In this document: positions 1-6,276 of the stretch, in pieces
How positions within the stretch are numbered: position 1 is the stretch's first letter
Layout of the letters: every line of letters begins with the position of its first letter
Assembly (NCBI GenBank): GCA_030043235.1
Contig: JASHYF010000134.1
Span: 1 to 15,147 of the forward strand
DNA from: Solirubrobacteraceae bacterium
GTDB lineage: Bacteria; Actinomycetota; Thermoleophilia; Solirubrobacterales; Solirubrobacteraceae
Length of the DNA stretch: 15,147 nt
Direction of reading: 5' to 3'
Notes under the pieces: generated by a model
The model's input: only the letters and a program-made list of their open reading frames with translations
Database searches by the model: none
Told to the model about the DNA's origin: nothing
Program-made: the position numbers and the translations under genes

Positions 1-257
1 CGCGGCATGTGGCCGCCTATCTCCAGCGCGAGGACGTCCCGGGCGTGCTCTTCTGCCTGCTCGGGCGTGTCAGCGAACTTCACGCCGCCCGCCTTCATGC
101 GCCCGCCCGTCAGCACCTGCGACTTGATCACCGTCGGGCCGCCGATCCGCTGCGCGATCGCGCGCGCCTGCGCCGGGTCGGCCGTGAAGCCGTAGTCCGT
201 GACCGGGATGCCCGCGCGCTTGACGATCTCGCGCGCCTCGTACTCGAAGAAACGCAT
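1..257 (-). CDS. ATP-grasp CoA ligase beta subunit (succinate- or malate-CoA ligase), N-terminal part only
   Basis: The first 85 residues are visible; the rest lies beyond the left edge. The protein opens MRFFEYEAREIVKRAGIPV, followed by a GGPTVIKSQVLTGGR stretch and then MKAGGVKFADTPEQA. This is the usual start of the ATP-grasp beta subunit of succinyl-CoA synthetase and its relative malate-CoA ligase (MtkA). These enzymes use ATP and CoA to charge a C4 dicarboxylate and need an alpha subunit, presumably further left. A malyl-CoA lyase lies about 250 bases upstream on the same strand, which favours malate as substrate, but the N-terminus alone cannot separate the two. I see no Shine-Dalgarno before the ATG. 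A -10-like TAGGCT ends ten bases before it, so the mRNA may be nearly leaderless. Family certain, substrate not. Confidence 0.85.
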   Translation of the reverse strand, partial: MRFFEYEAREIVKRAGIPVTDYGFTADPAQARAIAQRIGGPTVIKSQVLTGGRMKAGGVKFADTPEQAEEHARDVLALEIGGHMP

Positions 258-267
258 GCGGCGCGGA

Positions 268-296
268 AGCCTATACGGCGCCGGGTGGCAGGTCAG
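268..296 (-). promoter_or_regulatory. Putative promoter for the CoA ligase, possibly near-leaderless
   Basis: On the minus strand CTGACC (296-291, four of six matches to TTGACA) is separated by 17 bases from TAGGCT (273-268, fits TANNNT). The ATG begins at 257, so transcription would start only a few bases before it. Actinobacteria often have leaderless mRNAs, and the lack of a Shine-Dalgarno fits this. Predicted from pattern only. Confidence 0.4.
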
Positions 297-307
297 CAGT
301 CGGCGAG

Positions 308-322
308 GGCGCGCAGCGCGCC
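308..322. repeat. Perfect inverted repeat behind the antitoxin remnant
   Basis: GGCGCGC, one base, then GCGCGCC. It lies two bases past the TGA of the antitoxin-like ORF (minus strand). With a single-base centre, the innermost pairs would have to open to form the loop. No T-run follows. It could be a weak terminator or chance in GC-rich DNA. Confidence 0.25.
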
Positions 323-324
323 GC

Positions 325-498
325 TCACCAAGGCTCCTCGGCGATCAACGCGCGCGTGGCCTCGTAGAGACCGGCAAGCTCCTCCTCGGTCTCGGGCTGA
401 CGTTCGTACCCCGCGACGATTTCAGCTCCTATTCGGCGCCTGCGGCGCTCGTCTACAAGCTTCTCGAGCCATCCCAAACGGAGCCATCGCAAACGCAT
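325..498 (-). pseudogene. Truncated ribbon-helix-helix-type antitoxin remnant (57 codons)
   Basis: This ATG-started reading frame begins 10 bases past the malyl-CoA lyase stop. It reads MRLRWLRLGWLEKLVDE, five arginines, then IGAEIVAGYERQPETEEEL, AGLYEATRALIAEEPW, stop. The basic helix, the 'AEIVAGYxRxPET(E)EEL' stretch and the terminal acidic EEPW resemble the toxin-binding C-terminal half of MazE/CopG-like antitoxins. The usual N-terminal DNA-binding half (a beta strand followed by two helices, about 40 residues) is absent, and continuing the frame upward into the lyase 3' end gives only Arg/Gly-rich shadow. No toxin-like frame follows before the CoA ligase start at 257. I therefore read it as a remnant. 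The Shine-Dalgarno is weak (GGGG about four bases before the ATG), so expression is uncertain. Alternatively it is a real small protein of the operon. Confidence 0.5.
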
Positions 499-508
499 TG
501 CCCCACGC

Positions 509-1591
509 CTACGCCGTCGCCCCCGCCGGCTCCACGGTCCGCTCGAACCCGTACGCCTGCGCCAGCTCGGGGTCCTTGCGCGCGAGCATTTCCGCCAGTT
601 TGACCATCACCTGACACTGCTTCCAGGTGGCGTCGTCCTGCATCTTGCCGTCGATCATGTGCACGCCGCGCCCGTCGGGGATCGCCTCGATCACCTTGCG
701 CGCGAACGCCACCTCCTCGGGATCCGGGGAGTACACCTTCTTGGCGATCGCGATCTGCCCGGGATGCAGCGTCCACGCGCCCACGCAGCCGAGCAGGAAC
801 GATGCGCGGAACTGTGTTTCACAGCCCTCGGCGTCGCGGATGTCGCCGTAGGGACCGTAGAAGGGGAGGGCGCCGACAGACGTGCACGCGTCCACCATGC
901 GCGCGATCGAGTAGTGCCACGGGTCCTGCTGGTAGCTCGGTCGCGGCGCGTCCGGATCCTCGGGGTCGGGGTCCGCGATCGTGCGGTAGCCGGGGTGCCC
1001 GCCGCCCACGCGCGTGGTCTTCATGCGCCGCGACGCGGCCAGGTCGGCGGGGCCGAAGCTCATGCCCTGGATGCGCGCGGAGGCGCAGGCGATCTCCTCG
1101 AGGTTGATCACGCCCTGCGCGGTCTCGAGGATCGCGTGGATCAAAAGCGGGCGCTCGAGCCCGGCCTTGGCCTCCAGCTGGGCGAGCAGGCGGTCCACGT
1201 AGTGGATGTCCCACGGGCCCTCCACCTTCGGGATCATCACCACCTCGAGCTTGTCGCCGATCTCCATCACGAGTTCGGTCAGGTCGTCGAGCACCCACGG
1301 CGAGGCGAGCTCGTTCACGCGCGTCCACAGCGCCGTCTCGCCCAGATCCATCTCGCGCCCGACCCTGATCAGGCCCGCGCGCGCGGCCTCCTTGCGGTCG
1401 ACCGGGATCGCGTCCTCGAGGTTGCCCAGCAGGATGTCCACCTGCGGCGCGATCTCCGGGACCTTCGCCACCATCTTCTCGTTGGAGAAGTCCAGGAAGT
1501 GGATCATCCGGGAGGGCTTGAAGGGGATCTCGCGCACCGGCTCCGGCGCGTCTATGGCGAGGGGCTTGAAGAAGTCGCGGGGGCTGCGCAA
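509..1591 (-). CDS. mcl: Malyl-CoA / beta-methylmalyl-CoA lyase (HpcH/HpaI-CitE superfamily)
   Basis: A 360-residue TIM-barrel lyase that should split malyl-CoA to acetyl-CoA and glyoxylate, and in many relatives beta-methylmalyl-CoA to propionyl-CoA and glyoxylate. Family signatures are [14 protein letters not shown] (57 onwards), the substrate arginine in TRVNE (R91), the metal ligands E156 in ILETAQGV and D183 in [11 protein letters not shown], the insertion ending [17 protein letters not shown], and LHPGQIAIA near the C-terminus. The length and the DPWH segment fit malyl-CoA lyases better than the shorter citrate lyase CitE proteins. I chose the TTG at 1591 because AGGAG sits five bases before it. 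A longer frame to 1768 runs through the divergent gene and has a low-complexity start. The CoA ligase follows on the same strand and a MaoC hydratase lies nearby on the opposite strand. Substrate range is inferred. Confidence 0.88.
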   Translation of the reverse strand: MRSPRDFFKPLAIDAPEPVREIPFKPSRMIHFLDFSNEKMVAKVPEIAPQVDILLGNLEDAIPVDRKEAARAGLIRVGREMDLGETALWTRVNELASPWVLDDLTELVMEIGDKLEVVMIPKVEGPWDIHYVDRLLAQLEAKAGLERPLLIHAILETAQGVINLEEIACASARIQGMSFGPADLAASRRMKTTRVGGGHPGYRTIADPDPEDPDAPRPSYQQDPWHYSIARMVDACTSVGALPFYGPYGDIRDAEGCETQFRASFLLGCVGAWTLHPGQIAIAKKVYSPDPEEVAFARKVIEAIPDGRGVHMIDGKMQDDATWKQCQVMVKLAEMLARKDPELAQAYGFERTVEPAGATA

Positions 1592-1596
1592 GGGCT

Positions 1597-1601
1597 CTCC
1601 T
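1597..1601 (-). promoter_or_regulatory. Shine-Dalgarno that fixes the TTG start of the lyase
   Basis: AGGAG on the minus strand, five bases before TTG at 1591. The 59-base gap (1592-1650) between the two divergent starts must hold both promoters. It contains a CGATCG-centred near-palindrome (about 1621-1632) with TA-containing hexamers on both strands, but I see no convincing -35/-10 pair. Confidence 0.6.
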
Positions 1602-1650
1602 GGGTAGGTGATGGACGACGCTACGATCGCTACAGGGGAAAGTATCGACG

Positions 1651-2421
1651 ATGCGCCGTCCTTTGACCACGCTGACGCTGGTCGTGATCTGCGGGTTGCT
1701 CGCGCTGCTCGTGGCCGGGGCGCTGGCCGTGGCGGTGGCGCACAGGGCGAGGCGGCGCTCCTCCGCACGTCAGGCGGGCGCCTCCACGCGCAGCGTGGCG
1801 CTCACGCTGTCGGCCGCCCCGGGCGACCTCGCGCTCGCCGAGCTAAGCTTCCCCGCCGCCGCTCGCCGGCAGCTCACGGCACGCTCGCTGCGGGTGGTCG
1901 CGACGGCTCCGTTCGGCGACGACTACATGGCGGCGGCGGCCGTGGCGCCCACGGCCACGCCCGGCGTGCCGCGGGCGCTCGTGCTGCTCGTCAACCGGCC
2001 GTCGCCGCTGGATGATCCCGTGGACGTGCACCTGCGCGTCACCGTCCAGCGCTCGCTCGGAGCGGACGCGGTGCGCCAGTTCGCCAATCCCTTCGCGCGC
2101 CCGGGGTCCGGCTCGAGACCGGCGCTGTGCGACCTGCGCGTGAACGGCTCCGCGCTCGCCGGCTCGGAGCTGAGCGTGCTCGACTCGCGCGGCGGCGCGC
2201 TGATGGGCCTGAGCGCGGCGGGCGCGGTCGCGGAAGCGTATGACCTCGTCTGCGGGCTCTCCGACGCGAGCACGTTGACGCTGGCTGTCGAGCGGCCTCC
2301 ATCGAGCTCTCCGCCGCCGGGCGAACAGCCCGCGCCGTCCCCGCCCTCGCCCGGAGGTCCGGTGGGCAAACTGCCCGGCGAAGGCTGCACACCGGCCCCC
2401 GGCTACGCCTGTCCTGGATAA
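1651..2421 (+). CDS. N-terminally anchored extracytoplasmic protein, function unknown
   Basis: 256 residues. Residues 1-4 are basic (MRRP), then a hydrophobic segment at about 5-30 ([19 protein letters not shown] and onward) is followed by [10 protein letters not shown]. The positive-inside rule makes the orientation ambiguous: it may be a signal anchor, or the basic stretch may be cytosolic. The middle (about 45-215) looks like a beta-rich globular domain with only two cysteines. The tail (about 217-256) is rich in proline, serine and glycine and ends [14 protein letters not shown] with another cysteine pair. An AGGGGA about ten bases before the ATG supports the start. The gene is divergent from the lyase and 71 bases before the hydratase gene. 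I do not recognise the family, and the link to its metabolic neighbours is only positional. Confidence 0.75.
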   Translation: MRRPLTTLTLVVICGLLALLVAGALAVAVAHRARRRSSARQAGASTRSVALTLSAAPGDLALAELSFPAAARRQLTARSLRVVATAPFGDDYMAAAAVAPTATPGVPRALVLLVNRPSPLDDPVDVHLRVTVQRSLGADAVRQFANPFARPGSGSRPALCDLRVNGSALAGSELSVLDSRGGALMGLSAAGAVAEAYDLVCGLSDASTLTLAVERPPSSSPPPGEQPAPSPPSPGGPVGKLPGEGCTPAPGYACPG

Positions 2422-2439
2422 TCGAGCGCGCCGTGCACG

Positions 2440-2458
2440 CCGCGCCCGAAGGGCGCGG
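2440..2458. terminator. Hairpin between the anchored protein and the hydratase gene
   Basis: An 8-bp perfect stem (CCGCGCCC / GGGCGCGG) around a GAA loop, 18 bases past the stop at 2421. It has no T-run, so it is a candidate factor-dependent or weak terminator, or an RNA-stability hairpin in the hydratase leader. Confidence 0.35.
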
Positions 2459-2492
2459 GCAATCGACCCTCCACAGGAGAGCCCCCATATCC

Positions 2493-3011
2493 ATGACTGA
2501 CACACATTCCCTCGACACCGACCAGGCCGCGCGCGAGGCGAGCGGCGCGCACCCCTACGGGCGCTACCTGGAGGAGTTCGAGGTCGGCGCCATCTACAAG
2601 CACTGGCCGGCCAAGACGGTCACCGAGGCGGAGGACCACCTGTTCTGCCTGCTGACCATGAACCACCATCCGCTGCACATCAACGACGTGTACGCGGCCG
2701 CGTCCCAGCAGGGCCGCAACGTGGTCGCCGGGCCGTACGTGTACTCGCTGATCTTCGGCATGACCGTCTCCGACGTATCCGGCAAGGCGATCGCCAACCT
2801 CGCCACCGAGGAGCTCAGCCACCCCGCGCCGGTGTTCCACGGCGACACGCTGTACGTCGAGTCGGAGGTGCTCGAGAAGCGCGAGTCCAAGTCCAAGCCC
2901 GATCGCGGGACCGTGAAGGTGCACACGCGCGCGTACAACCAGGACGGCGTGCTGGTGGCGGAGTTCAAGCGCCTCGTGCTCGTGCCGCGCAGGGACGCGA
3001 GCGGGTCTTGA
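2493..3011 (+). CDS. MaoC-type hot-dog hydratase, mesaconyl-CoA hydratase-like
   Basis: 172 residues with a single hot-dog fold. The hydratase signature is LLTMNHHPLHINDVYAA (about residues 53-69), followed by GRNVVAGPYVYSLIFGMTVSD and the late motif HPAPVFHGDTLYVESEVLE, then KRESKSKPDRGTVKV and VLVPRR. The 'LTMNxHPLH' form, where many MaoC proteins have D-x-NPxH, is typical of MaoC proteins found next to CitE/malyl-CoA lyase genes; these hydrate mesaconyl-CoA or similar branched enoyl-CoAs. The product, beta-methylmalyl-CoA, would be a substrate for the lyase about 900 bases away. I chose ATG at 2493, where the homologous part begins shortly after; AGGAG lies 13 bases before it, which is long. 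A GTG at 2433 would add 20 unlikely residues. Family sure, substrate inferred. Confidence 0.82.
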   Translation: MTDTHSLDTDQAAREASGAHPYGRYLEEFEVGAIYKHWPAKTVTEAEDHLFCLLTMNHHPLHINDVYAAASQQGRNVVAGPYVYSLIFGMTVSDVSGKAIANLATEELSHPAPVFHGDTLYVESEVLEKRESKSKPDRGTVKVHTRAYNQDGVLVAEFKRLVLVPRRDASGS

Positions 3012-3020
3012 GTCGTGCTG

Positions 3021-3026
3021 TAGGCT
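3021..3026 (+). promoter_or_regulatory. Putative -10 element (TGTAGGCT) before the PEPCK leader
   Basis: TAGGCT preceded directly by TG, ten bases past the hydratase stop. The same octamer TGTAGGCT occurs before the secreted-protein gene (6207-6214), and TATAGGCT occurs before the CoA ligase. No good -35 is visible here. If used, it would give pckG a leader of about 100 bases. Confidence 0.3.
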
Positions 3027-3034
3027 TTGTTGAT

Positions 3035-3054
3035 CGTCCGTACAGGGCGTTTTT
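3035..3054 (+). terminator. Short hairpin with T5 tail (terminator or attenuator)
   Basis: CGTCC, loop GTACA, GGGCG (five pairs including one G-T), followed at once by TTTTT. T-runs are scarce in this sequence, so the combination stands out although the stem is short. It lies 23 bases past the hydratase stop. It may end that transcript, or act in the pckG leader if transcription starts at the TAGGCT just before it. A second small stem-loop (GCGCC-ATGA-GGCGC, 3087-3100) lies further along. Confidence 0.4.
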
Positions 3055-3135
3055 CCATTTCCGCGAAGGATCGCCCGGGAAAACTGGCGCCATGAGGCGC
3101 ACGAGACCGCGACACGAGGGAGCTGTATCGAGCCC

Positions 3136-4950
3136 ATGAGCACCACCGCTTCTGCCCCCACCACCAACGAGCGCCTGCTGGAATGGGTGGGCGAGGTCGC
3201 CTCTCTGACCGAACCCGAGGAGATCTACTGGTGCGACGGGTCCGCCGCAGAGTACGAGCGCCTGTGCCGGACGCTCGTCGAGGCGGGCACGTTCGAGCGG
3301 CTGTCCGACGCCAAGCGCCCGAACTCCTACCTCGCGCTGTCCAATCCCGCCGACGTGGCGCGCGTGGAGGACCGCACGTTCATCTGCTCGCCCAAGGCCT
3401 CGGAAGCCGGGCCCACGAACAACTGGCGCGACCCGGAGGAGATGCGCGAGACGCTCTCCGAGCTGTTCGCCGGGAGCATGCGCGGGCGCACGATGTACGT
3501 GGTGCCGTTCTCGATGGGCCCGCTCGGCTCGGACAAGAGCCACGTGGGCGTGCAGCTCACCGACTCCACGTACGTGGCGGTGAGCATGCGCATCATGACG
3601 CGCATGGGCCAGCGCGCGCTCGACGCGCTCGGCTGCGAAGGCGAGTTCGTCCCGTGCATCCACTCCGTGGGCATGCCGCTGGGCGACGACGAGCAGGACG
3701 TGCCGTGGCCGTGCAACGCGGAGAACAAGTACATCGTGCACTTCCCCGACACGCGCGAGATCTGGTCCTACGGCTCCGGCTACGGCGGCAACGCGCTGCT
3801 CGGCAAGAAGTGCTTCGCGCTGCGCATCGCCTCGGTGATGGCGCGCGACGAGGGCTGGATGGCCGAGCACATGCTGATCCTCAAGCTGACCTCCCCGGAG
3901 GGCCAGGTGAAGTACGTGACCGGCGCGTTCCCGAGCGCGTGCGGCAAGACCAACCTCGCGATGTTGATCCCCACGCTCGAGGGCTGGAAGGTCGAGACGA
4001 TCGGCGACGACATCGCGTGGATGAAGTTCGGCGAGGACGGCCGCCTGTATGCGATCAACCCCGAGGCCGGCTTCTTCGGCGTGGCGCCCGGGACCGGCGC
4101 GCGCACCAACCCGAACGCGATCGAGATGGTGGCGCACGACACGGTGTTCACCAACTGCGCGAAGACGGACGACGGCGACGTGTGGTGGGAGGGGCTCACC
4201 GGCGAGCCTCCCGCGCACCTGATCGACTGGCACGGCAACGACTGGACCCCCGCGAGCGAGACGCCGGCCGCTCATCCGAACGCGCGCTTCACCTGCCGCG
4301 CCGACCAGACCCCGGCGATCGCGCCCGAGTGGGAGGACCCGGCGGGCGTGCCGATCGACGCGATGCTGTTCGGAGGGCGCCGCGCGACGGTCGTGCCGCT
4401 CGTCACCGAGGCGCTCGACTGGGAGCACGGGGTGTTCCTCGGCTCGGTGATGAGCTCAGAGAAGACCGCCGCGGCGGCGGGCACGGTCGGCGAGCTGCGC
4501 TTCGACCCGTTCGCGATGCTGCCCTTCTGCGGCTACAACATGGCCGACTACTTCGCGCACTGGCTGGACATCGGAAAATCTGATCCCGCCCGCCGCGCCA
4601 AGCTGCCGAAGATCTTCTACGTCAACTGGTTCCGCAAGGGCGCCGGCGGACGCTTCCTGTGGCCCGGCTACGGCGAGAACTCGCGCGTGCTCGCGTGGGT
4701 GTTCGCGCGCTGCGCCGGCCACGGCGCCGCGCAGGAGACCCCCATCGGCCTGATGCCTCCGGTCGGCGAGGAGGGGATCGACACGCGCGGGCTGGACGTC
4801 ACCGACGAGGACATGGCCGAGCTGCTGCGCGTGGACGCCGCCGAGTGGCGCGCCCAGCTGCCCCAGCTCCACGAGCACTACGCGCGCTTCGAGAAGCTGC
4901 CCGACGAGCTGCACGCCCAGCTGAAAGCCCTCGAGCAGCGCCTCAGCTGA
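3136..4950 (+). CDS. pckG: Phosphoenolpyruvate carboxykinase, GTP-dependent
   Basis: 604 residues, the usual length of the GTP-dependent family. It converts oxaloacetate and GTP to PEP, GDP and CO2 in the cytosol, the entry to gluconeogenesis. The P-loop is [12 protein letters not shown] with K271 and the reactive cysteine C269 typical of this family. The metal-binding GDDIAWMKF has D291 and D292. [42 protein letters not shown] and [11 protein letters not shown] follow in the expected order. It starts at ATG 3136, with GAGGGAG about 13 bases upstream, so initiation may be modest. A Ddn-like gene begins four bases past the stop and is probably co-transcribed. It connects the C4 acids of the neighbouring lyase/ligase genes to sugar synthesis. 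Confidence 0.97.
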   Translation: MSTTASAPTTNERLLEWVGEVASLTEPEEIYWCDGSAAEYERLCRTLVEAGTFERLSDAKRPNSYLALSNPADVARVEDRTFICSPKASEAGPTNNWRDPEEMRETLSELFAGSMRGRTMYVVPFSMGPLGSDKSHVGVQLTDSTYVAVSMRIMTRMGQRALDALGCEGEFVPCIHSVGMPLGDDEQDVPWPCNAENKYIVHFPDTREIWSYGSGYGGNALLGKKCFALRIASVMARDEGWMAEHMLILKLTSPEGQVKYVTGAFPSACGKTNLAMLIPTLEGWKVETIGDDIAWMKFGEDGRLYAINPEAGFFGVAPGTGARTNPNAIEMVAHDTVFTNCAKTDDGDVWWEGLTGEPPAHLIDWHGNDWTPASETPAAHPNARFTCRADQTPAIAPEWEDPAGVPIDAMLFGGRRATVVPLVTEALDWEHGVFLGSVMSSEKTAAAAGTVGELRFDPFAMLPFCGYNMADYFAHWLDIGKSDPARRAKLPKIFYVNWFRKGAGGRFLWPGYGENSRVLAWVFARCAGHGAAQETPIGLMPPVGEEGIDTRGLDVTDEDMAELLRVDAAEWRAQLPQLHEHYARFEKLPDELHAQLKALEQRLS

Positions 4951-4954
4951 GCCG

Positions 4955-5467
4955 ATGCCGGGGGCGATCCCGCCGGTCGAGCCGAAGGTCTCCTCGTCGT
5001 CCTTCAAGCGGGCGCTCACCGCGTTCGCCCTCACGAAGACCGGCACCTGGTACTCCTCGAAGCTGGGCGCGCGCATCGACCCGTGGCTCGTGCGCGTCAC
5101 GCGCGGGCGCATCGACTCCGCCTTCGGGCAGATCCCGATCGTCGTGCTCGCCGTGCGCGGCGCGCACAGCGGCGCGGAGCGGAAGGTGCCGCTGCTGTAC
5201 TTCAGCGACGGAGACGACGTGATCCTGATCGCCTCCAGCTACGGCAAAGCGAAGTTCCCCGCCTGGTACCACAACATCAAGGCCAACCCCGAGGTCACCC
5301 TCGAAGCGATGGGCCGCTCCGGCGCCTACGTCGCGCGCGAGGCCGAGGGCGAGGACCGCGACCGCCTGTTCGAGCTCGCCAAGAACGTGTACAGCGGCTA
5401 CAGCGAGTACGAGCGGCGCACCGCCGACGTCCGGCGCATCCCCGTCATGCGCCTGTCGCCCGCCTGA
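4955..5467 (+). CDS. Ddn/nitroreductase-family deazaflavin (F420)-dependent oxidoreductase
   Basis: 170 residues, a small split-beta-barrel protein of the Ddn / F420H2-dependent quinone reductase family. Typical blocks are IVVLAVRGAHSGAERKVPLLYF (about 65-86; equivalent to the 'TxGRKSGKxRxxPL' block), DDVILIASSYGKAKFPAWYHN (89 onwards), the conserved 'WYHNIKANPEVTLE', and near the end GYSEYERRTADVRRIPVMRL. Members reduce quinones or nitro compounds with F420H2, often at the membrane, and F420 use fits an actinobacterium. The substrate cannot be read. The ATG comes four bases after the pckG stop and has no clear Shine-Dalgarno, which suggests translational coupling. It ends at a hairpin shared with the convergent gene. 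Confidence 0.88.
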   Translation: MPGAIPPVEPKVSSSSFKRALTAFALTKTGTWYSSKLGARIDPWLVRVTRGRIDSAFGQIPIVVLAVRGAHSGAERKVPLLYFSDGDDVILIASSYGKAKFPAWYHNIKANPEVTLEAMGRSGAYVAREAEGEDRDRLFELAKNVYSGYSEYERRTADVRRIPVMRLSPA

Positions 5468-5468
5468 C

Positions 5469-5509
5469 GGCCGATCGGCTGCCGTCCCCGTGCCTGAGAG
5501 CCGTCGGCC
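5469..5509. terminator. Bidirectional terminator-like hairpin
   Basis: GGCCGATCGGCT (5469-5480) pairs with AGCCGTCGGCC (5499-5509), 11 pairs with one bulged T, around an 18-base loop. It fills the gap between two convergent stops (5467 and 5509-5511). It has no T-run, as is common in GC-rich actinobacteria. Confidence 0.5.
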
Positions 5510-6081
5510 TAGTCGTGGCCGTGGCTGTCGCCGGGGCCAGCCGCGGGGGGACGTGACTCCTCGGCGAGCGAGGTGATCGTCAGCGCGCCGCGCGCGGAGG
5601 ACTCGAGCACCTCGGTGGCCTCCTCGAGCGAGCGCGCGTACAGCTCCACCAGCAGGTGCACGATGATGCGCGCGTCGTCTTCGTGCTTGTGGAAGCGCAC
5701 GTGCGTGAAGAACTCGCGCACGCCGTGCTCGCCGAAGGCGGCGTAGGAGAGCGCGTCGCCGGCCTCCGGCCCCGAGCAGCTCTCCACGTCTTCGGAGTCC
5801 ACCGTCACCGTGCAGGAGGCGACCCACGGCGTGCCCGCGATCATGCGTTCCCAGCGGTCCTCGATCGGCTCCACGCGCCCGTTGTTGAAGCCCAGGTGCG
5901 GCTGATCGTGCATGCAGTCGAGGCACTGCACGACCGCCTCCTGCAGCTCGTCCACCACTTCCGCGCGCTCGCCCGTGTCGGGGTCGATCTTGTGGATGCC
6001 CTCGTAGTGGACCTGCACCTCCAGGTCCTGGGACCAGCAGCGGTAGCACCGCAGCCAGCTGCGCGCGCTCGTCTCGGCCAT
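5509..6081 (-). CDS. Zinc-ribbon protein of unknown function
   Basis: 190 residues. Two CxxC knuckles, CYRC (C12, C15) and CLDC (C53, C56), are set 38 residues apart, as in a zinc ribbon with a long insertion that includes HYEGIHKIDPDTGERAEVV. The second half is rich in histidine and acidic residues (FFTHVRFHKHEDDARIIVH) and ends SHGHD, which might bind another metal. There is no signal peptide and no membrane segment, so it should be cytosolic. I chose ATG at 6081 because GGAGGG sits five bases before it. An ATG at 6093 and a longer frame to 6222 lack such a site, and the extra residues are low-complexity. It is divergent from the secreted-protein gene. I do not recognise a named family; the intact ribbon and good start signals make it a real gene. 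Confidence 0.8.
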   Translation of the reverse strand: MAETSARSWLRCYRCWSQDLEVQVHYEGIHKIDPDTGERAEVVDELQEAVVQCLDCMHDQPHLGFNNGRVEPIEDRWERMIAGTPWVASCTVTVDSEDVESCSGPEAGDALSYAAFGEHGVREFFTHVRFHKHEDDARIIVHLLVELYARSLEEATEVLESSARGALTITSLAEESRPPAAGPGDSHGHD

Positions 6082-6102
6082 CGAGCCCTCCATACGCAGA
6101 CC

Positions 6103-6130
6103 ATTGTAGGTGCGGGCATGCGGCTTTGAA
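6103..6130 (-). promoter_or_regulatory. Putative promoter of the zinc-ribbon gene
   Basis: On the minus strand TTCAAA (6130-6125) and TACAAT (6108-6103) are 16 bases apart. TACAAT differs from the housekeeping -10 consensus by one base and is the best -10 match I noticed in the window. The leader to ATG 6081 would be about 15 bases and carries the GGAGGG site. Confidence 0.5.
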
Positions 6131-6206
6131 GGCGCGAGCGCCACTCGCCCCGCGCGGGGGCCGCCCACGCGCGCTCGGCGTCGTCCCTCGCGCTCGCGCG
6201 GGAACG

Positions 6207-6214
6207 TGTAGGCT
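6207..6214 (+). promoter_or_regulatory. Putative -10 element of the secreted-protein gene
   Basis: TGTAGGCT, identical to the octamer before pckG, in the 195-base divergent gap (6082-6276). No -35 is recognisable at normal spacing. The leader would be about 57 bases, with GGGAG six to seven bases before the ATG. Confidence 0.3.
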
Positions 6215-6276
6215 CCGGCCACTTTCAGGCTCGATGCCGCGCGCGTCGGGGGGTCAAGCTCAAATCGGGAGAACGC

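Noticed and set aside
659..1666. 335-codon plus-strand frame opposite malyl-CoA lyase
   Set aside because: The lyase on the minus strand carries the conserved active-site motifs; the plus frame is compositional shadow.
1592..1768. Upstream extension of malyl-CoA lyase to 1768
   Set aside because: It would overlap the start of the divergent gene. AGGAG and TTG at 1591 give a good internal start that matches the family length.
2965..4428. 487-codon minus-strand frame antisense to pckG
   Set aside because: It is Arg/His/Ala/Val-rich shadow coding opposite a clear PEP carboxykinase with all catalytic motifs.
6082..6222. N-terminal extension of the zinc-ribbon gene up to 6222
   Set aside because: The extension is low-complexity Arg/Gly/Pro sequence without a ribosome site. 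GGAGGG just before ATG 6081 and TACAAT at 6108-6103 place the start downstream.
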